NCBI GenBank assembly: GCA_027451445.1
Contig: DAIDJG010000500.1
Span: 1-32,497, forward strand
DNA length: 32,497 nt
Origin: Singulisphaera sp.
Lineage (GTDB): Bacteria > Planctomycetota > Planctomycetia > Isosphaerales > Isosphaeraceae
Direction: 5' to 3'
Shown here: one piece after another, positions 15,541 to 23,620 of the stretch
Layout: the number at the start of each line of letters is the position of its first letter
Position numbering within the stretch: position 1 is the stretch's first letter
Made by a program: the position numbers and the translations under genes
The notes under the pieces: generated by a model
What the model was told of the DNA's origin: nothing
Database searches by the model: none
What the model saw: the letters and a program-made list of their open reading frames with translations, nothing else

Positions 15541-16455
15541 TCACTCCTGAATCTGAACTTCCACCCGTTGCCCCAGCTTCAGCGGTGTGGCCTCGCCGAA
15601 CGCGATCTTGACGGGTAGAACACGGGCATCAATCGGCCGTCCCGGATCCTCGGGCCGGATCCGCCGGGGTACAACCTCATCGGGGATCTCCTCGACGGTC
15701 CCTACCCAGGACGCGTTTGGGAAACCCTCAGCGGTGATCGTCACACCCGCGCCGAGCGCGATGCGACCCGTGTCGAACTCGTCGACCTCGGCCTCAATGC
15801 GAACGCGCTGCAGGTCGGCGACCGTCACGACCCTCGCGGCGATTTCGATGGTTTCGCCCGCGTTCACATGGCGCTGAGTGACCACGCCGTCGATGGGAGC
15901 GACGATGCGCGTTTTGGCTAACGACGCGTTGATATGCTCGCAGTCGGCGGCGGCTCGCGCTCGGCGGGCGCGGGCGCCGTCGAGGCCGCGGCGGTTGATG
16001 TCGATATTTTGGACCGTCCCCGCGCGGCGGGCCAGCAGCGACTCGTCGCGTTGTAGCTCGCGCTCGAAGTAGCGGATGTCCGCGTCGGCCTCGGCGACTC
16101 GGGCGCTGGCCTCGGCGAGCGTGGCTTTCAAATCGTCGGCGTTCAATTCGGCGATGAGGTCCCCTTTGTGAACGACGGACTTCTCCTGGACATTCAAGCG
16201 GACGATCCGGCCCGCCGCTTCCGTGCCGACAACGACTTCGGCACCTGGGTAGGCGACGACCCGCCCCTCCGCGAGCACACGCTTGAGCTCAACCGGCTGC
16301 AACGGGCCTGGTTCGGCCGGCTTGAGCCGTCGGCTGTTCTCCGCGATCCATGACGGTAGCCGCGCTTCCAGCGTGCGGCTCTGTGCGACCAAGCCCGTTG
16401 CCAGGAGCAACCCCGCGCCGGGGACGACCAACCACAACAGCGAACGCACGGACAT
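15541..16455 (-). CDS. HlyD-type membrane-fusion protein of an ABC exporter
   Basis: A 304-residue periplasmic adaptor. The start at ATG 16455 is fixed by AAAAGGAG eight bases upstream; an ATG at 16473 has no site. The N-terminal helix (4-22) anchors it. Next comes a lipoyl-like half motif (GTEAAGRIVRLNVQEKSVVH), an alpha-helical hairpin (about 90-165), the second lipoyl half (IVAPIDGVVTQRHVNAGETI) and a beta-barrel (VEDF-like region 195-260, EVDEFDTGRIALG). It links the inner-membrane ABC pump with the outer membrane. It is the last gene of the TetR-permease-ATPase-adaptor operon, 37 bases after the ATPase, and resembles DevB/MacA. The substrate is unknown. Confidence 0.88.
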   Translation of the reverse strand: MSVRSLLWLVVPGAGLLLATGLVAQSRTLEARLPSWIAENSRRLKPAEPGPLQPVELKRVLAEGRVVAYPGAEVVVGTEAAGRIVRLNVQEKSVVHKGDLIAELNADDLKATLAEASARVAEADADIRYFERELQRDESLLARRAGTVQNIDINRRGLDGARARRARAAADCEHINASLAKTRIVAPIDGVVTQRHVNAGETIEIAARVVTVADLQRVRIEAEVDEFDTGRIALGAGVTITAEGFPNASWVGTVEEIPDEVVPRRIRPEDPGRPIDARVLPVKIAFGEATPLKLGQRVEVQIQE

Positions 16456-16492
16456 CGGACGACTCCTTTTCATGAGACGTTTCGAAAATGGC

Positions 16493-17164
16493 TCAGTTCT
16501 GGATCACGCCGTCAGCGATATGAGCAACTCGGTCCGCGACCCCGCGAACCTTGGGGTCGTGCGTGACGATCAGGAGCGCTCGGTTCTCGCGTTTCGCAAG
16601 GTCGCGAAACAGCTCCAAAACCTGGGAACCGACCTGCGAGTCGAGGTTGGCCGTCGGCTCGTCGGCAAGGATAATCGGCGCCGAGCCGGCGAGGGCGCGG
16701 GCGATCGCCACACGTTGTTTCTGGCCGCCGGAGAGGTCACGAGGGAGAAAATGGGCACGATCCGTGAGGCCAACCGCCTCGAGCACGCGAGCGGCCTCAA
16801 TCCTCGCGGATTTGCCCTTGAGCCCTTTCAGGTTCAGGGTGTACTCGACGTTCTCGGCGGCGGTGAGTGCAGGGAACAGGTTGAACTGCTGGAACACGAA
16901 CCCGATCGACGTGCGGCGGAGCCACGGCAATCGGTCCGGCCGGTTGGGATCGACCGCGCGCCCCTCGATCGCCACGCGCCCGGATGTCGGCGTGAGCATG
17001 CATCCCAGGATCGTCAAGAACGTCGTCTTGCCCGACCCCGACGGTCCCTCCAGCGCCACGATTTCGCCGCGGGCGAGGGACAACGAGGCCCCTCGGAGCA
17101 CCGAGACCGACTCCGTCCCTTCGCGAAACGTTTTCACCACGTCAGCCGCTTCCAGCACGTTCAT
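16493..17164 (-). CDS. ABC exporter ATPase (MacB/LolD/DevA type)
   Basis: A 223-residue nucleotide-binding subunit. Walker A GPSGSGKT is at 40-47, Q-loop Gln92 in FVFQQFNLFPALT, signature LSGGQKQRVAIARAL at 144-158, Walker B IILADEP at 164-170 followed by TANLDS, and the switch His in VTHDPKV near 206. Length and order match lipoprotein/MacB-like exporters whose permease has four helices and an extracytoplasmic domain. It works with the permease encoded 88 bases upstream and the adaptor downstream. The start at ATG 17164 has only a weak GGGG site, which suggests partial coupling to the permease. All catalytic motifs are intact. Confidence 0.93.
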   Translation of the reverse strand: MNVLEAADVVKTFREGTESVSVLRGASLSLARGEIVALEGPSGSGKTTFLTILGCMLTPTSGRVAIEGRAVDPNRPDRLPWLRRTSIGFVFQQFNLFPALTAAENVEYTLNLKGLKGKSARIEAARVLEAVGLTDRAHFLPRDLSGGQKQRVAIARALAGSAPIILADEPTANLDSQVGSQVLELFRDLAKRENRALLIVTHDPKVRGVADRVAHIADGVIQN

Positions 17165-17252
17165 CGTCGTTTACCCCATGATTTGTCTCAGAGCGCACCG
17201 CGAGCGCAACCGCTCGACCGGCGGCAACTCAGGTCAAAAGCAAAGACACGCG

Positions 17253-18380
17253 TCAGCCTCGGAAGACGAGCGCGGGGTCGAGCGAGGCGACCCTTCGGAA
17301 CGAGATGGCTGAGGCCGCCAGGCAGAGCCCGAGCGTCCCCGCGAAGACGACGAACGCGAAACTCGGCGTCAACGACAGCTTCAGGTCGATGCCCGCCATG
17401 ATCGGCCGCAGGCCCGACGTCATCAGCGCTCCGAGTGCGAACCCAACCACTGCGGCGATCACCGCCTGCTTGGCGATGATGGCGTAGATCTGGGCGTTGC
17501 CGCCGCCGATCGCCTTTACCGTCGCAAACTCCTTGATGTGCTCCATCGTCGACGTATACAGGGTTTGGGCGACCACGACGACGCCGACGAGGCAGCCGAG
17601 GAAGACCGTCATCACCATGTTGAGCCCGAGCCCGGTGTTGTCGGTCCAGTACGACCGCGACCGCACGGCCCAGGCGTCGCGGGTCCAAACGTTGTTGTAG
17701 GGCAGCCGATGCTGGATCGCCGCGGCCACCGCCGGCGCATCGGCGCCGGGGGCGAGCTTCACGAGAATGTAGGTCGTCCGGTTGTGCAGGCTCTGGCGGT
17801 CGAGCGATTGAGCCACGCGGTAGTCGAGGAACGCGATCGGGTTCGTTGTGAACGAGCGGGCCTCGGCGGTCCGGCCGATGATCTTGAGCCGCTGACCGTT
17901 GAACTCGCGGTAGTCGCCCACGGCAAACGGCCCGAATCGTTTGGTGGCCGAATCGTCAAGGATCACGTACTTTCCCCGTCTCAGGTCGCGGGCATCGCCG
18001 GTGCTAATCCGCCAGGGGAGGTTCCAATGCGTGAAATCCTCGAGGGCGTAGAGCACCGCGTTTTCCGTGGCACCGCTCGGGAGCGCGACCCGTCCGAACC
18101 AGACGATCAAATTGTCGGCCCTCGCCACGCCCGGTACCGACCGCACGCGCTGGACCATCGTTTCGGAGAACGTATTCGAGAAGTCGACGTTCGGCGTGTT
18201 GCGCGCCGAGACCCAGAGGTCGGCGTCGATCTTCTCGATCGTCACGGAGGCGTTCGCGAGCAGGCCCTCGAACAGTCCCACCTGCACGAAGACGAGCGTC
18301 ACCGCGAAGGCGACGCCGGAAACCGTGATCAGGAACCGCACCTTATCGTGGAACAGGATCTTTCGTGCCAGGTCGACCAT
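17253..18380 (-). CDS. ABC exporter permease (FtsX/DevC type)
   Basis: A 375-residue permease with the FtsX/MacB layout: helix 1 at residues about 15-36 (FLITVSGVAFAVTLVFVQVG), a large extracytoplasmic domain (about 40-250), and three C-terminal helices (about 260-285, 310-335 and 345-365). The coupling stretch TMEHIKEFATVKAIGGGNAQ lies after helix 2, as in DevC-like proteins. It starts 3 bases after the tetR stop, so the regulator and the pump are translated from one message. It pairs with the ATPase and adaptor downstream and probably exports a lipid, peptide or other hydrophobic compound. The compound cannot be read from sequence. Confidence 0.9.
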   Translation of the reverse strand: MVDLARKILFHDKVRFLITVSGVAFAVTLVFVQVGLFEGLLANASVTIEKIDADLWVSARNTPNVDFSNTFSETMVQRVRSVPGVARADNLIVWFGRVALPSGATENAVLYALEDFTHWNLPWRISTGDARDLRRGKYVILDDSATKRFGPFAVGDYREFNGQRLKIIGRTAEARSFTTNPIAFLDYRVAQSLDRQSLHNRTTYILVKLAPGADAPAVAAAIQHRLPYNNVWTRDAWAVRSRSYWTDNTGLGLNMVMTVFLGCLVGVVVVAQTLYTSTMEHIKEFATVKAIGGGNAQIYAIIAKQAVIAAVVGFALGALMTSGLRPIMAGIDLKLSLTPSFAFVVFAGTLGLCLAASAISFRRVASLDPALVFRG

Positions 18381-18383
18381 TGG

Positions 18384-19031
18384 TCAATCCTCCGCTTTCA
18401 AGAGTCCGCGCAGGGTCGCGTCGATCAAGAGCCGGGCCGCCGCCTTGATCGGGCGAAAGGTCAGGGCCGGGTCATCGCCTTTCGTCAGGTGGAGCGCCAC
18501 GAGGCCATGCCCGCCGCTCCAGATCACCTGCGCGACCAGGTCAGCATCTTTGCATTCCGGGCGAAACCGCCCTGTCGCGATCGCCTCCGCGACCGTCGCG
18601 CGGAGAAACGCGTACGCGTCCAGGTCCGGGTTGCTCCGGTCGATCGGAAACTGCGCCGGGTCGGGCGCAGGATGGTTGGACATGAACATAAAGCGATAGT
18701 GATGCGGGTTCTCCATCGCGAAATCGACGTACGCCTCGCCGAGCCTGCGCAGCCGGTCGACCGGGTCGGCGACCTTGGCGATGCGTTCGAACCGGGCACG
18801 GAGGGCGCCGAAATCCTGCTCGCAGATGGCGAAGATCAATCCCTCCTTGCTGCCAAAGTGATTCAGAATCGTGGGGGCGGAGTACCCGGCCGTGCGTGCG
18901 ACGGCCCGGAGCGAGACCTCGTCATAAGGTTGCGAGATAAACATCGCCCGCCCCGCATCGATGAGCGCAGCGCGCACGCGGGCACGCTCTTGCTCGCGTC
19001 TCTCTTTCGCGGACACGATGGGACTCTCCAC
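18384..19031 (-). CDS. TetR family repressor of the exporter operon
   Basis: A 215-residue TetR protein. The HTH lies at about residues 20-65 (ALIDAGRAMFISQPYDEVSL, then RAVARTAGYSAPTILNHFGS and KEGLIFAI). The C-terminal ligand domain has MENPHHYRFMFMSNHPAPDP and resembles the WHG-type C-terminal family. GTG at 19031 is the best start; no upstream ATG fits. It is the first gene of the exporter operon and overlaps nothing, with the permease starting 3 bases after its stop. Three operator-like repeats upstream (19051-19099) suggest negative autoregulation of the whole operon, with induction by a substrate of the pump. Confidence 0.9.
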   Translation of the reverse strand: MESPIVSAKERREQERARVRAALIDAGRAMFISQPYDEVSLRAVARTAGYSAPTILNHFGSKEGLIFAICEQDFGALRARFERIAKVADPVDRLRRLGEAYVDFAMENPHHYRFMFMSNHPAPDPAQFPIDRSNPDLDAYAFLRATVAEAIATGRFRPECKDADLVAQVIWSGGHGLVALHLTKGDDPALTFRPIKAAARLLIDATLRGLLKAED

Positions 19032-19050
19032 GTCGCTTGGCGCAGGATGC

Positions 19051-19099
19051 TTAACGCTGTTCGTTAACTTTACACTGTTAATTTACTTAACGGTGTTAG
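19051..19099. promoter_or_regulatory. Three-copy TetR operator array, 18-bp period
   Basis: Three 13-base imperfect palindromes, TTAACGCTGTTCG (19051-63), TTTACACTGTTAA (19069-81) and TTAACGGTGTTAG (19087-99), share the consensus TTAAC(R/S)STGTTAA-like core and start exactly 18 bases apart. They lie 20-68 bases upstream of the tetR start and 128-176 upstream of the divergent molybdoenzyme gene. The surrounding DNA is unusually AT-rich, as expected for the promoter itself. Binding by the adjacent TetR protein is inference. Confidence 0.65.
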
Positions 19100-19226
19100 C
19101 AAAGTCAAGGGGTGGGTCGTTGCTGTGGGAACGCGCTTGGGTTAGTTTTCATTGATGCGGGATCGGCGCAACGTGTTTTGAGTCGACAATGGTTGGACGT
19201 CTCGCCAGCCGTGGGAGTTGATAGAC

Positions 19227-20486
19227 ATGTCGGACGTTATGCCTCGTCGCCACTTCCTCGGTGCGGCCGCTCTCGCTGGACTCGCCGCAGGACTTCCCAG
19301 CCGCGACGCGACTGCAAACACCAGCAACCTCGACGACGCCAGCACCTTTTGCACCGCTGCCGAAACTCCGACGGCGTCCCCGTCGTTTCTGACCAAAGCC
19401 ACCGAGTTCGTTGACGTCAGCCGGGGCAACCCCAAGCCCTCGACGCTCCAGGGCGACGCCCGCTCCCAGGCGAGGCTCACGAACGAGACCTGGCGACTGG
19501 AGATCGTCTCCGACGGCTCCGCCGAGATGGCCAAACAGTTTCGTCTCGAGGACGTCACGGCGCTCGATCTCCCCAAGTTGCAAGAACTCGGTAAGACGCA
19601 CGGCATCCGGTTCTTGAAGGCGATGCAATGCAACAATATCCCCGTCCCACTCGGGCAAGGGCTCTGGGAGGGGGTGCCGCTCCGCGATGTGCTGCGGCTC
19701 GTAGGCAAGGTGAACAATGTACGACGTGTTTACTACTGGGGGTTCCACAACAACGACCCCGCGCAGCTCTTTCAGTCATCGCTCGGCTTCAACCAGGTGA
19801 TGGAGACACCGCCCTGGGATCTGCCGCCGCTGATTGCCTACCGGCTGAACGGCGAGGAGATCCCCCCGGCGCGCGGGGGACCGGTGCGGATGGTCGTCCC
19901 CTGGGCGCACGGGTTCAAGTCGATCAAGTGGCTCCAGCGCATCGTGCTCACGAACGACTACAAGGCGAATGACACCTACGCCCTCCAGAACAACGACCCC
20001 GACTCCTATCTGAAGACCGCGGCCTACGCCAGCAAGGGGACAGCGACATTCCCGAGCGGCGGACCGGTCGTCATCGAGGGGACCGCGATGACCGGCTGGT
20101 CGGGACTGAAACGCGTCGAATACTGGCTGCGTCCGGACGCCGGCACGGGGGGCAAGCTCGACGACAACGACCCCGCCTGGGAATCGGCGCAATGGCTCCC
20201 GTGCGATATCACGCCGCCCGCCGACGATTGGGAAGCCGTCCTTCCCGAAGGAACGTCGCCCAGGAGCGTTTGGGGCTTCGATCCCGTTACTGGCAAGCCG
20301 AAGGATTGGCCGTTGCGCTTCAGCGTGTGTTCGTGGTCCGTCACATTCCGCGACCTGAAGCCGGGCGCTTACGAGCTCCGGACCCGCTCGGTGGACCTGA
20401 ACGGGTTCGCGCAGCCCGAGCCGCGAACGTATCAGAAATCGGGGCTGAATCGCATCCAGTGCAAGCTGTTCACGGTCAATGCGTGA
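19227..20486 (+). CDS. Tat-exported sulfite-oxidase-family molybdoenzyme
   Basis: A 419-residue periplasmic oxidoreductase. I start at ATG 19227 because GGGAG sits nine bases upstream; a TTG nine bases earlier lacks one. The N-terminus PRRHFLGAAALAGLAAGLPS is a twin-arginine signal. The molybdopterin domain contains the conserved cysteine ligand in FLKAMQCNNIPVPLGQG (about residue 135) and WEGVPLRDVLRLVG. GGPVRMVVPWAHGFKSIKWL is the typical SUOX-fold cofactor pocket, and a C-terminal Mo-cofactor dimerisation domain (about 290-419) ends in ELRTRSVDLNG. Relatives oxidise sulfite or reduce other S- or N-oxides; plant nitrate reductase shares this fold. A nitrate cluster nearby makes nitrogen chemistry possible but unproven. 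Confidence 0.85.
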   Translation: MSDVMPRRHFLGAAALAGLAAGLPSRDATANTSNLDDASTFCTAAETPTASPSFLTKATEFVDVSRGNPKPSTLQGDARSQARLTNETWRLEIVSDGSAEMAKQFRLEDVTALDLPKLQELGKTHGIRFLKAMQCNNIPVPLGQGLWEGVPLRDVLRLVGKVNNVRRVYYWGFHNNDPAQLFQSSLGFNQVMETPPWDLPPLIAYRLNGEEIPPARGGPVRMVVPWAHGFKSIKWLQRIVLTNDYKANDTYALQNNDPDSYLKTAAYASKGTATFPSGGPVVIEGTAMTGWSGLKRVEYWLRPDAGTGGKLDDNDPAWESAQWLPCDITPPADDWEAVLPEGTSPRSVWGFDPVTGKPKDWPLRFSVCSWSVTFRDLKPGAYELRTRSVDLNGFAQPEPRTYQKSGLNRIQCKLFTVNA

Positions 20487-20582
20487 ACGCGTTCGAGATG
20501 CGGCCATCCGGGTTGATTCCGCCCGAGCGTTGCGTCATCCTGATGCGAAATGCGCATGAGGAACCGTAGCACGCTTGGGACG

Positions 20583-21251
20583 ATGGCCATGTCAATTCAA
20601 GTTGTGTGTTCATGCGGCCGGACGATGCATGCTCCGGACTCAGCAGGCGGCAAGAAAGGGCGCTGCAAGGGGTGCGGGGCCGTCTTGCAAATCCCGGGCA
20701 CCGAAATGGTGGGGGCCGACACGATCCTGGGTGATCCCCAGGGCGTTGCCCGCTCGTCCGTCAGCCCCATGAGCTCCGCACCGCCGCCCTTACCGTACGC
20801 AGACACCATCCAGGACGAGGCGAACGACGACACCGAGGTCGAGGAGACGGACCTTGCGCCTTTGCTCTCGAGAGTCTCGAGCCGCACTCTCTCGCCATCG
20901 CAGCGCAAAGCCGCTGCTCCCAGCGGCTCCCCGGCCGCGTCCGGAAGCGTACCTCCCGAGCCGTGGTATTACGAGCGGCTCATCACGGTGGCGAACTTCT
21001 GGCATAGCCTCGGTAACATCGTCCTGTACGGTGGAATCGGCATCGGCTGCCTGGTGGTGGTCTTGGGGATCATGCGAGCCACTGAAGGTCGTGAATCCTC
21101 TCTCGATTTCGCCATCCCCACACTACTCACGGGTGTTGGAATCGCATTCGGTGCCGCCGTGAACGGGACGCTGATGCTGATTATCGGTCTGAGCCTCTAC
21201 GTCGCGGTGGACGCCGCGCGGAATGTGAGGGCGTTGCGCTATCGCGCGTGA
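20583..21251 (+). CDS. Zinc-ribbon membrane protein
   Basis: A 222-residue protein. Starting at ATG 20583, an N-terminal CxC...CxxC ribbon is visible (CSCG, then RCKGCGAVLQIP), which is common at the start of planctomycete proteins. A disordered Pro/Ser/acidic linker (about 35-130) and two membrane segments follow (about 145-170 and 182-215, the second ending GLSLYVAVDAARNVRAL). Upstream ATG 20550 is in frame but no better supported. It sits 96 bases after the molybdoenzyme gene on the same strand and converges with the response-regulator gene 44 bases away. No function can be assigned; the fold suggests a membrane-bound sensor or scaffold. Confidence 0.6.
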   Translation: MAMSIQVVCSCGRTMHAPDSAGGKKGRCKGCGAVLQIPGTEMVGADTILGDPQGVARSSVSPMSSAPPPLPYADTIQDEANDDTEVEETDLAPLLSRVSSRTLSPSQRKAAAPSGSPAASGSVPPEPWYYERLITVANFWHSLGNIVLYGGIGIGCLVVVLGIMRATEGRESSLDFAIPTLLTGVGIAFGAAVNGTLMLIIGLSLYVAVDAARNVRALRYRA

Positions 21252-21295
21252 GTCCGGCGCGGTGCGCGACGCAAAGTCGTCGGTAGTGCGACGCT

Positions 21296-21940
21296 TCAAG
21301 ACAGCATCGTGCGTCCGTTCAGAGGCGGTTCGGCGGCCAGGTCGAGGCCGACCTTCAGGCGAACGAGCTCGGCGAGGCTGGTGACCTCCAGCTTCTTCAT
21401 CAAGTTGGCCCGCCGCATTTCCACAGCGCGGGGCGTGATCTCGAGGCTGGAGGAGATCGACTTGTTCGGTTTGCCCGACAAGACGAGTTCGAGCACGTCG
21501 CGCTCTTTCTTGGTGAGCCGTTGGAACCGCTTCCGGACTGCCTCGCGATCCGCAATCAGCTTTCGCCGCTGTGTGTCGACCTGAATCGCGCGCAGGACGC
21601 GGTCGAGCAGATCCTGGCGATTGAACGGTTTTTCGACGAATTCGACGGCCCCTGATTTCATCGCGCGGATTGCCATCGGCACATCGGCGAATGCGGTGAT
21701 GAAGATGACTGGCATCGCTTCCCCGCGCGCTACGAGCGACTCGTAAAGATCGAGCCCGCTCATACCGGGCATGCGTACGTCGAAGACCAGGCAGCCCGGC
21801 CCTTTCGGGGCGAACGCCGCCAGAAACTCGGAGGCCGAGGCAAAAATGGCCACGCGGAGACCCACGGTCGTCATCAGGAAACCCAGCGAATCCCGCATGT
21901 CCGCGTCGTCGTCAACGATGTAAACCGTGGGCTCCTGCAT
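21296..21940 (-). CDS. FixJ/NarL-like response regulator
   Basis: A 214-residue two-domain regulator. The receiver domain (about 4-120) has the acidic pocket DDD at 10-12, phospho-acceptor Asp54 in LVFDVRMPGMSG, Thr/Ser near 82 and Lys104 in FVEKPF. The output domain (about 140-200) is a LuxR-type HTH (LTKKERDVLELVLSGKPNKS, then ISSSLEITPRAVEMRRANLM). The start at ATG 21940 gives the standard receiver N-terminus (PTVYIVDDDADMRD); the frame is open further upstream over the kinase gene. Its 5' end overlaps the kinase gene by 29 bases, so the pair is co-translated. It probably controls the nitrate transporter and its own operon. Confidence 0.92.
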   Translation of the reverse strand: MQEPTVYIVDDDADMRDSLGFLMTTVGLRVAIFASASEFLAAFAPKGPGCLVFDVRMPGMSGLDLYESLVARGEAMPVIFITAFADVPMAIRAMKSGAVEFVEKPFNRQDLLDRVLRAIQVDTQRRKLIADREAVRKRFQRLTKKERDVLELVLSGKPNKSISSSLEITPRAVEMRRANLMKKLEVTSLAELVRLKVGLDLAAEPPLNGRTMLS

Positions 21941-23459
21941 CTTCAACACCTGTGGAGGGAAGCGTGAACCGAAATGTCGTGCAAACTTGGGGCTCAGACT
22001 CGACGACCCATTGGCCGTGGTGGCCTTCGACAATCGTCCGACTGATCGAAAGTCCCATGCCCATCCCTTCATCACGAGTGCTGAAATAGGCATCGAAAAC
22101 TCGAGGCAGTCGCTCCGCCGGAATGCCCTCTCCATTGTCCCGGACAACGAACGAAACGGCGTCAGCGCCCGCTCGTTCGGTCCGTATAACTACTGACGGC
22201 TCAGGTGTTTGCGCATGTGACAGTGACTCGAAGGCGTTGCGGACCAGGTTCACCAGAACCTGCTGGATCTGGATCGGGTCGCCCCATAGCCAAGGCAAGT
22301 CCGATGCCAGCTCAACCTTGAGCCCGATTCCGCGCCTCCGTGCCTCGTCGCGGAAGAATTCCTCGACCTCGGAGACAAGACGATTGGGCTCGATCCGTTC
22401 GCGCGCCGGTGCGTGGCGCGTGACGAAACGGCGGATCCGCTTCACGATCTGACCGGCTCGCAGCGTTGTGGACAGGATCTTTTCGAGCGCGGCCTTTGCG
22501 GCGTCCACGTTCGGTTCCGGGGCCGAGAGGGTCACGAGGCAGCCCTCGGCGTAGTTCGCGATCGCACCGAGCGGTTGGTTCAGCTCGTGCGCCAATCCAC
22601 TCGCCATCTCGCCGATCGTCGTCGTGCGCCCGACGTGGCTGAGCTGCTCGACGAGGGTACGCTGGCGCTCGTCGGCGCGGGTCCGTTCTCGGACCTCGCA
22701 TTCCAGGTCGCGGTTGGCCGCCTCGAGCGCCAGGGTCCGTTCCCGGACTCGGTGCTCCAGCACGTCGCGGGCTTCGCGCAGGCTGGCGAGCTGGCGTTCG
22801 ATCAGACGGGTCGCGGGGCGGAGGATGAATTGCCCGATCCCCCCCAGGCCGACGAGCACCAGAGCGGTGAGGATCCGTTTGGTCCAGACCAGCCAATCGA
22901 CCCGGGCGCGTGCCTCGCGTTCGAAGAGGCCGACGATCCGGTCCATCTGGACGAGGTACGAGCCTTCGAGTGCCAGAATGGTCCGCTGATCGTCATGGAT
23001 CGCCGCAGGATCGGGCGCAGCGAGCGTCTCGTCCCGGATCAGGCGTGCGGCGGCCTCGCGAATCCGGGTGAAAGACGGCTCGAGCGCATCGAACGCCTCG
23101 TCGACGGTGGCACTGTTCGCACCTGGGAGCGACGGCGGACGGTCGCGTCGACGCAGTTGCTCGTGCGCAGTGGTCCAGGTCCGCAGAACCTCGTCAAGTT
23201 CCGCGGAGTGTCGCCGGCGATCCTCCTCGGACCTCGCCGCATCGAGCGCCAGCGCGGCCTTGGCAATGCGCTGGCTCAGCATGCGTTGCCGGCCCGCAAC
23301 GTTGATCACCGGCGCATCGGTCATCAACCTGAGCAAGGGAGGCTCGATCACCACCTCGTCCAGCAGAACGAGCACGGCCACCCCAACCAGCGCGGTCCGG
23401 AAACGCCGGTTGAAGTGGCCCGCAGAATCATCTCGTGCAAGATCGGCAGGATCAATCAT
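21912..23459 (-). CDS. Sensor histidine kinase with PilJ/NarX-like input domain
   Basis: A 515-residue membrane kinase. Helix 1 is about residues 21-40. A periplasmic PilJ/NarX-type domain follows (about 45-190), with VINVAGRQRMLSQRIAKA at 51-68, close to the P-box that binds nitrate in NarX and to PilJ motifs. Helix 2 is about 195-215, then a coiled coil (225-275), the HisKA region with His291 in LAHELNQPLGAIANY, the N-box with Asn407 in LVNLVRNAF, G1 DNGEGIP (440-446) and G2 GMGMGLSIS. The kinase signature is FixL/NtrB-like. It overlaps the regulator gene by 29 bases and lies 161 bases after the NarK-type gene, so it probably senses nitrate or nitrite. Confidence 0.9.
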   Translation of the reverse strand: MIDPADLARDDSAGHFNRRFRTALVGVAVLVLLDEVVIEPPLLRLMTDAPVINVAGRQRMLSQRIAKAALALDAARSEEDRRRHSAELDEVLRTWTTAHEQLRRRDRPPSLPGANSATVDEAFDALEPSFTRIREAAARLIRDETLAAPDPAAIHDDQRTILALEGSYLVQMDRIVGLFEREARARVDWLVWTKRILTALVLVGLGGIGQFILRPATRLIERQLASLREARDVLEHRVRERTLALEAANRDLECEVRERTRADERQRTLVEQLSHVGRTTTIGEMASGLAHELNQPLGAIANYAEGCLVTLSAPEPNVDAAKAALEKILSTTLRAGQIVKRIRRFVTRHAPARERIEPNRLVSEVEEFFRDEARRRGIGLKVELASDLPWLWGDPIQIQQVLVNLVRNAFESLSHAQTPEPSVVIRTERAGADAVSFVVRDNGEGIPAERLPRVFDAYFSTRDEGMGMGLSISRTIVEGHHGQWVVESEPQVCTTFRFTLPSTGVEDAGAHGLHR

Positions 23460-23620
23460 CGGAGGGTCGCTTGATCACCCTTGCGGCAGTCGGGCGCGAC
23501 CGGAGGTAGGCACGTGCCGACCGCGCAAAACCACGCTCGACCTGTTCGATCACAAAGCCACAACGCGCAGCTTCGCCGATCAGTCGAGCGTGATCAACCG
23601 GCTGAAATCGCGGTTTTCGA

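Noticed and set aside
17538-19067. Long plus-strand frame (509 codons) opposite the permease and TetR genes
   Set aside because: It is an antisense shadow; the composition is Arg/Asp/His-rich with no domain, while the minus-strand genes show full family motifs.
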